A DNA stretch of 64,000 nt, taken from Gemmatimonadota bacterium (GTDB lineage: Bacteria > Gemmatimonadota > Gemmatimonadetes > Longimicrobiales > Gaopeijiaceae). Shown in pieces: positions 61,643-64,000 of this stretch. A program made the translations under genes and the position numbers. The notes below the pieces were generated by a model. The model saw only the letters and a program-made list of their open reading frames with translations. It did no database searches and had not been told where the DNA came from. Position 1 is the first letter of the stretch. The number at the start of each line of letters is the position of its first letter. The stretch lies in the NCBI GenBank assembly GCA_022823145.1, contig JAJDXS010000016.1, positions 25,400 through 89,399 on the forward strand. Direction: 5' to 3'.

Positions 61643-62345
61643 TCAGTGCTCCTTCCCGCCGCTCCAGAAGTACGACACCGCCCAGCTCCAGTCGATCCGT
61701 TCCCCCTGCCACACCGTGGTCCCGGGCCAGACACGGATCTCCCGTCGCGCATGCCAGCGGGCCAGCCCATGGTCTGACGCCGGCAGCTGTCCAGGCGCCG
61801 CAGCCCCAGGCGCCTCACTCCCCGGCGCCAGCTCGCCCACCCCCGGAACCTCCGGCATCGGCGCGCCTAGCGGGTTGAAGAAGCGCGGGACTCCCCACTC
61901 GTCCATCTTCACCCGCCAGCCCCCCTCGTGCACCGCCCGATGATGGAAGGGGCACAGCAGCACCAGGTTGTTCATGGCAGTCTCGCCGCCCGCGGCCCAA
62001 GGCGTGATATGATGTGCGTGCGTGCGCATGCGCGAGTCGCATCCCGGGAAGCGGCAGCCGCCGTCGCGGGCCTCGAGGGCCTTGCGCAGCCGCCATCCGA
62101 CGGTCCGCCGGCGGCGTCCAACATCGAGTACCGAGCCGTCCGCTCCCCGGGCGATCGGCACCACCTCCGCATCGCAGGCGAGCCGCGATCTCGTCGCCGA
62201 GGGGGTCGCTGTCGGGAACGGGTTCGAGGTCGCGGAGGGTGGGGGCGGCGGGGACCGCAGGGACGGCAGGGACGACTGAGAGTGCGTTTGGGGAAGAGGC
62301 GGAGGCTGCGGAGGTGGCGGCAACGGAGGCGGAGGCGACGGACAT
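61643..62345 (-). pseudogene. HNH endonuclease remnant (DUF222-HNH type), N-truncated and frameshifted
   Basis: Residues around the core RLACDAEVV, ARDGGCRFPGCDSRMRTHAHHI, NLVLLCPFHHRAVHEGG form an intact HNH nuclease domain as in DUF222-HNH proteins. Upstream, this frame degenerates into a proline run. A neighbouring frame (from ATG 62345) reads DLEPVPDSDPLGDEIAARL, which should join directly to ACDAEVV; joining needs a frame change near 62180. The DUF222 domain (about 250 residues) is absent. A shorter intact reading frame starting at GTG 62404 exists, so a functional small HNH protein cannot be excluded. Confidence 0.6.
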
Positions 62346-62500
62346 ATTGCTTTGATCCCGGAGTTGCGGGTGGCTGATTGCTTGCTTACCTCCTTATACC
62401 CCACAGTTCGGGAAAAGTTCGGGTCAGTGCTTCAGCGATCCTCCGGTAATGCGCCGCGAGTCTCTTGCCCCCCACCCCCGCGCACGCGACCTTCCCCACC

Positions 62501-63532
62501 ATGCGCAGCAAAGTCGTCACGATCGACCGCCACATCATCGACCAGGAGCGCCTGCACCCGGGCGCTTCGGGCCGCTTCTCCGCGCTGCTCTACGACATCG
62601 CGCTCGCCGCCAAGATCATCTCGCGCGAGGTCAACATGGCCGGGCTCATCGACGTGCTCGGCCGCACCGGCGAGCACAACGTCCACGGCGAGGAGGTCCA
62701 GAAGCTCGACGCCTTCGCGCAGGAGGTCATCTTCAAGGCGATGGACCACGCCGGGCACCTCTGCTGCATGGTCTCGGAAGAGTGCGATCACATCATCCCC
62801 ATCCCCGACCGGTTCGACATCGGGCCCTACGTGCTCCTCTTCGACCCCCTAGACGGCTCGTCCAACATCAACGTCAACGTGTCCATCGGCACGATCTTCT
62901 CGATCCACCACCGCATCTCGCCGCGCGGGCGCCCGGGCACCATCGAGGACTGCCTGCAGCCGGGTGCACGGCAGCTCGCCGCGGGTTACATCGTCTACGG
63001 ATCGTCGACCATGCTCGTCTACACGACCGGGATCGACCACGGCGTGCACGGGTTCACCCTCGACCCCTCGATCGGCGAGTTCCTGCTCAGCCACCGCGAC
63101 ATCCGCATCCCCGACCCGCCGGCGCAGATCTACTCGGTCAACGAGGCCTACTACGCGCGCTGGTCGCGCAACCAGCAGCGGCTCGTCGACCACTTCCGCG
63201 GCGTCAACGGCGAGGGGGGCGGCGGCTACAAGTCGCGCTACATCGGTTCCCTGGTCTCGGACTTCCACAGGACCTTGCTTCAGGGGGGGCTTTTCATGTA
63301 TCCTCCCGACGCGAGTTCGCCGGACGGAAAGCTCCGGATCCTCTACGAGGCCGCGCCCCTCGCCATGGTCTGCGAGGCCGCGGGTGGGCGGGCCTCGAAC
63401 GGGACCGGGGACATTCTTGACATCGAGCCGCAGGGTCTGCACGACCGCACGCCGCTGTTCCTGGGCTCGGCGAGCCTGGTGGGCCTGGCGGAGGATTACC
63501 TCGCCGGCAGGGTTGAAAAGCCTGAGGTTTGA
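62501..63532 (+). CDS. fbp: Class I fructose-1,6-bisphosphatase
   Basis: A 343-residue gluconeogenic enzyme hydrolysing fructose-1,6-bisphosphate. Metal and catalytic motifs VSEECD, FDPLDGSSNINVNVSIGTIFSI (partly shown: DPLDGSSNIN) and the C-terminal GGLFMYPPDA, LYEAAPLAMVCEAAGG with the substrate/metal region. Length is typical. The ATG at 62501 (MRSKVVTIDRHI) is chosen; the frame extends 12 codons upstream without homology-like sequence. Monocistronic. Confidence 0.94.
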   Translation: MRSKVVTIDRHIIDQERLHPGASGRFSALLYDIALAAKIISREVNMAGLIDVLGRTGEHNVHGEEVQKLDAFAQEVIFKAMDHAGHLCCMVSEECDHIIPIPDRFDIGPYVLLFDPLDGSSNINVNVSIGTIFSIHHRISPRGRPGTIEDCLQPGARQLAAGYIVYGSSTMLVYTTGIDHGVHGFTLDPSIGEFLLSHRDIRIPDPPAQIYSVNEAYYARWSRNQQRLVDHFRGVNGEGGGGYKSRYIGSLVSDFHRTLLQGGLFMYPPDASSPDGKLRILYEAAPLAMVCEAAGGRASNGTGDILDIEPQGLHDRTPLFLGSASLVGLAEDYLAGRVEKPEV

Positions 63533-63833
63533 AGAAGGGTCAAAAACCTGAACGAAAGCGTGATTTTCGTGCAACCGGCGACATGGCCGTAAGGTCCAAC
63601 CTGCTGGAAGGGTTGAGCTTACGGCCCGGCGTGTTTGTGGCACCAATCTTGCTACATCACGCGACGCCCGAGAACTGCGGGCGGATTTGACAATCCCTTG
63701 ACAATCGTCTCGCGGGCGAGCTTGGCCCGCCTGGGACGCGATACAATAGATCGGTCAACCCGAATCCCACCGGCACGAGGCCGGGGGAACGACCGGGATG
63801 ACAACCCTTCCTTCAAAGGAATGGACGACAAGC
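63533..63833. other. 301-bp intergenic region after fbp
   Basis: It contains the hairpin at 63585-63626, a tandem TTGACAAT pair (63687 and 63698) and a TACAAT box at 63742-63747 that may be the -10 of the downstream lipoprotein gene (no good -35). No ORF or tRNA is seen. Confidence 0.45.
63585..63626 (+). terminator. Two-tier hairpin after fbp
   Basis: Outer stem GGCCGTAAG/CTTACGGCC (9 bp) and inner stem CAACC/GGTTG around a 9-base loop. It starts 53 bp after the fbp stop. No T-tract follows (CGGCGTGTTTG), so it may be a weak terminator or a structured leader element. Confidence 0.45.
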
Positions 63834-64000
63834 ATGAACAGACTCAAGCTACTCGGGGTAGTTGCCTTGCTTGGGGTCCTCGCTTGTGAGGAGGCGACTC
63901 CTCCACCGCCTGTCGGCTCGATCATGGGCCAGGTGGCAATCGAGGGCACGGGGGTCGACGGTGTATCCGTCAACCTGAGCAACGGCAACTCCACCACCAC
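63834..64000 (+). CDS. Lipoprotein with carboxypeptidase-regulatory-like domain, 3' end outside window
   Basis: The first 55 codons are visible. Signal peptide with lipobox LGVLAC (Cys18), then GSIMGQVAIEGTGVDGVSVNLSNG, the start of a carboxypeptidase-regulatory or SdrD-B-like beta sandwich. AAGGA lies about 13 bp upstream of the ATG. The gene runs off the right edge. Likely a surface-exposed lipoprotein; function unknown. Confidence 0.65.
   Translation, partial: MNRLKLLGVVALLGVLACEEATPPPPVGSIMGQVAIEGTGVDGVSVNLSNGNSTT

Noticed and set aside
63687..63705. The TTGACAAT pair as -35 box of the TACAAT promoter
   Set aside because: The nearer copy is 38 bp from TACAAT, far beyond a functional spacer.

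Overview
The window is a gene-dense, GC-rich bacterial chromosome segment with no rRNA, no recognisable tRNA, no insertion sequence and no CRISPR array. Most genes sit in long operons whose members overlap by ATGA or GTGA. MurE carries the DNPR motif of meso-diaminopimelate ligases, and there are several predicted outer-membrane barrels and lipoproteins, so a diderm is likely. The mix of a DUF4097 repeat protein, six-bladed propellers, DUF2911, multihaem cytochromes and carboxypeptidase-regulatory-like lipoproteins resembles Gemmatimonadota. That placement is inference; no rRNA is present to confirm it.

Left arm (1-14.5 kb): the 5' part of an ACSF3/MatB-like malonyl-CoA synthetase gene (minus strand, cut by the window edge). 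Next comes a tightly coupled plus-strand operon: a Yip1-like membrane protein, a tetrahaem cytochrome c, an octahaem TPR lipoprotein, an APC permease and two tiny membrane/coiled-coil proteins. A minus-strand transport operon follows (DUF4212 small subunit, sodium:solute symporter, Tsx-like outer-membrane channel). After it come a Fic protein, a DoxX-like protein, formate-tetrahydrofolate ligase (fhs) and a secreted propeller protein.

C1/molybdenum block (14.5-21.1 kb): an NAD-linked formate dehydrogenase made of a NuoE-NuoF fusion and a large molybdenum subunit. The large-subunit gene appears as two ORFs, but an in-frame TGA at the active-site position is followed by a bacterial SECIS hairpin, so it is one selenoprotein gene. 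FdhD and a MobA-MobB fusion lie divergently beside it. With fhs this gives a formate/C1 and cofactor-maturation neighbourhood.

Middle (21.1-26.6 kb): an NagX/HGSNAT-like membrane acyltransferase, a small membrane protein, the DUF4097 protein, a DUF2911 protein and a secreted TPR protein, with clear terminators.

Division and wall cluster (26.6-49 kb): mraZ-rsmH-ftsL-ftsI-murE-murF-mraY-murD-ftsW-murG-murC-ftsQ-ftsA-ftsZ, preceded by a textbook MraZ box. murB and ddl are absent here and FtsQ is unusually short. The cluster continues into an M23 peptidase, a VWA-like membrane protein, ftsY and recG.

Right arm (49-64 kb): asnS, a D-2-hydroxyacid dehydrogenase, mazG, alr, cdd, a lipoprotein/outer-membrane pair, mtaB, miaB, a LapA-like protein, comEC, a broken HNH endonuclease gene, fbp, and the start of a lipoprotein gene cut by the window edge.

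Two sets of short intergenic repeats deserve attention. One is a roughly 55-bp sequence present as two widely separated direct pairs. The other is a 37-bp operator-like element present twice, with a related palindrome at the end of the formate dehydrogenase gene.
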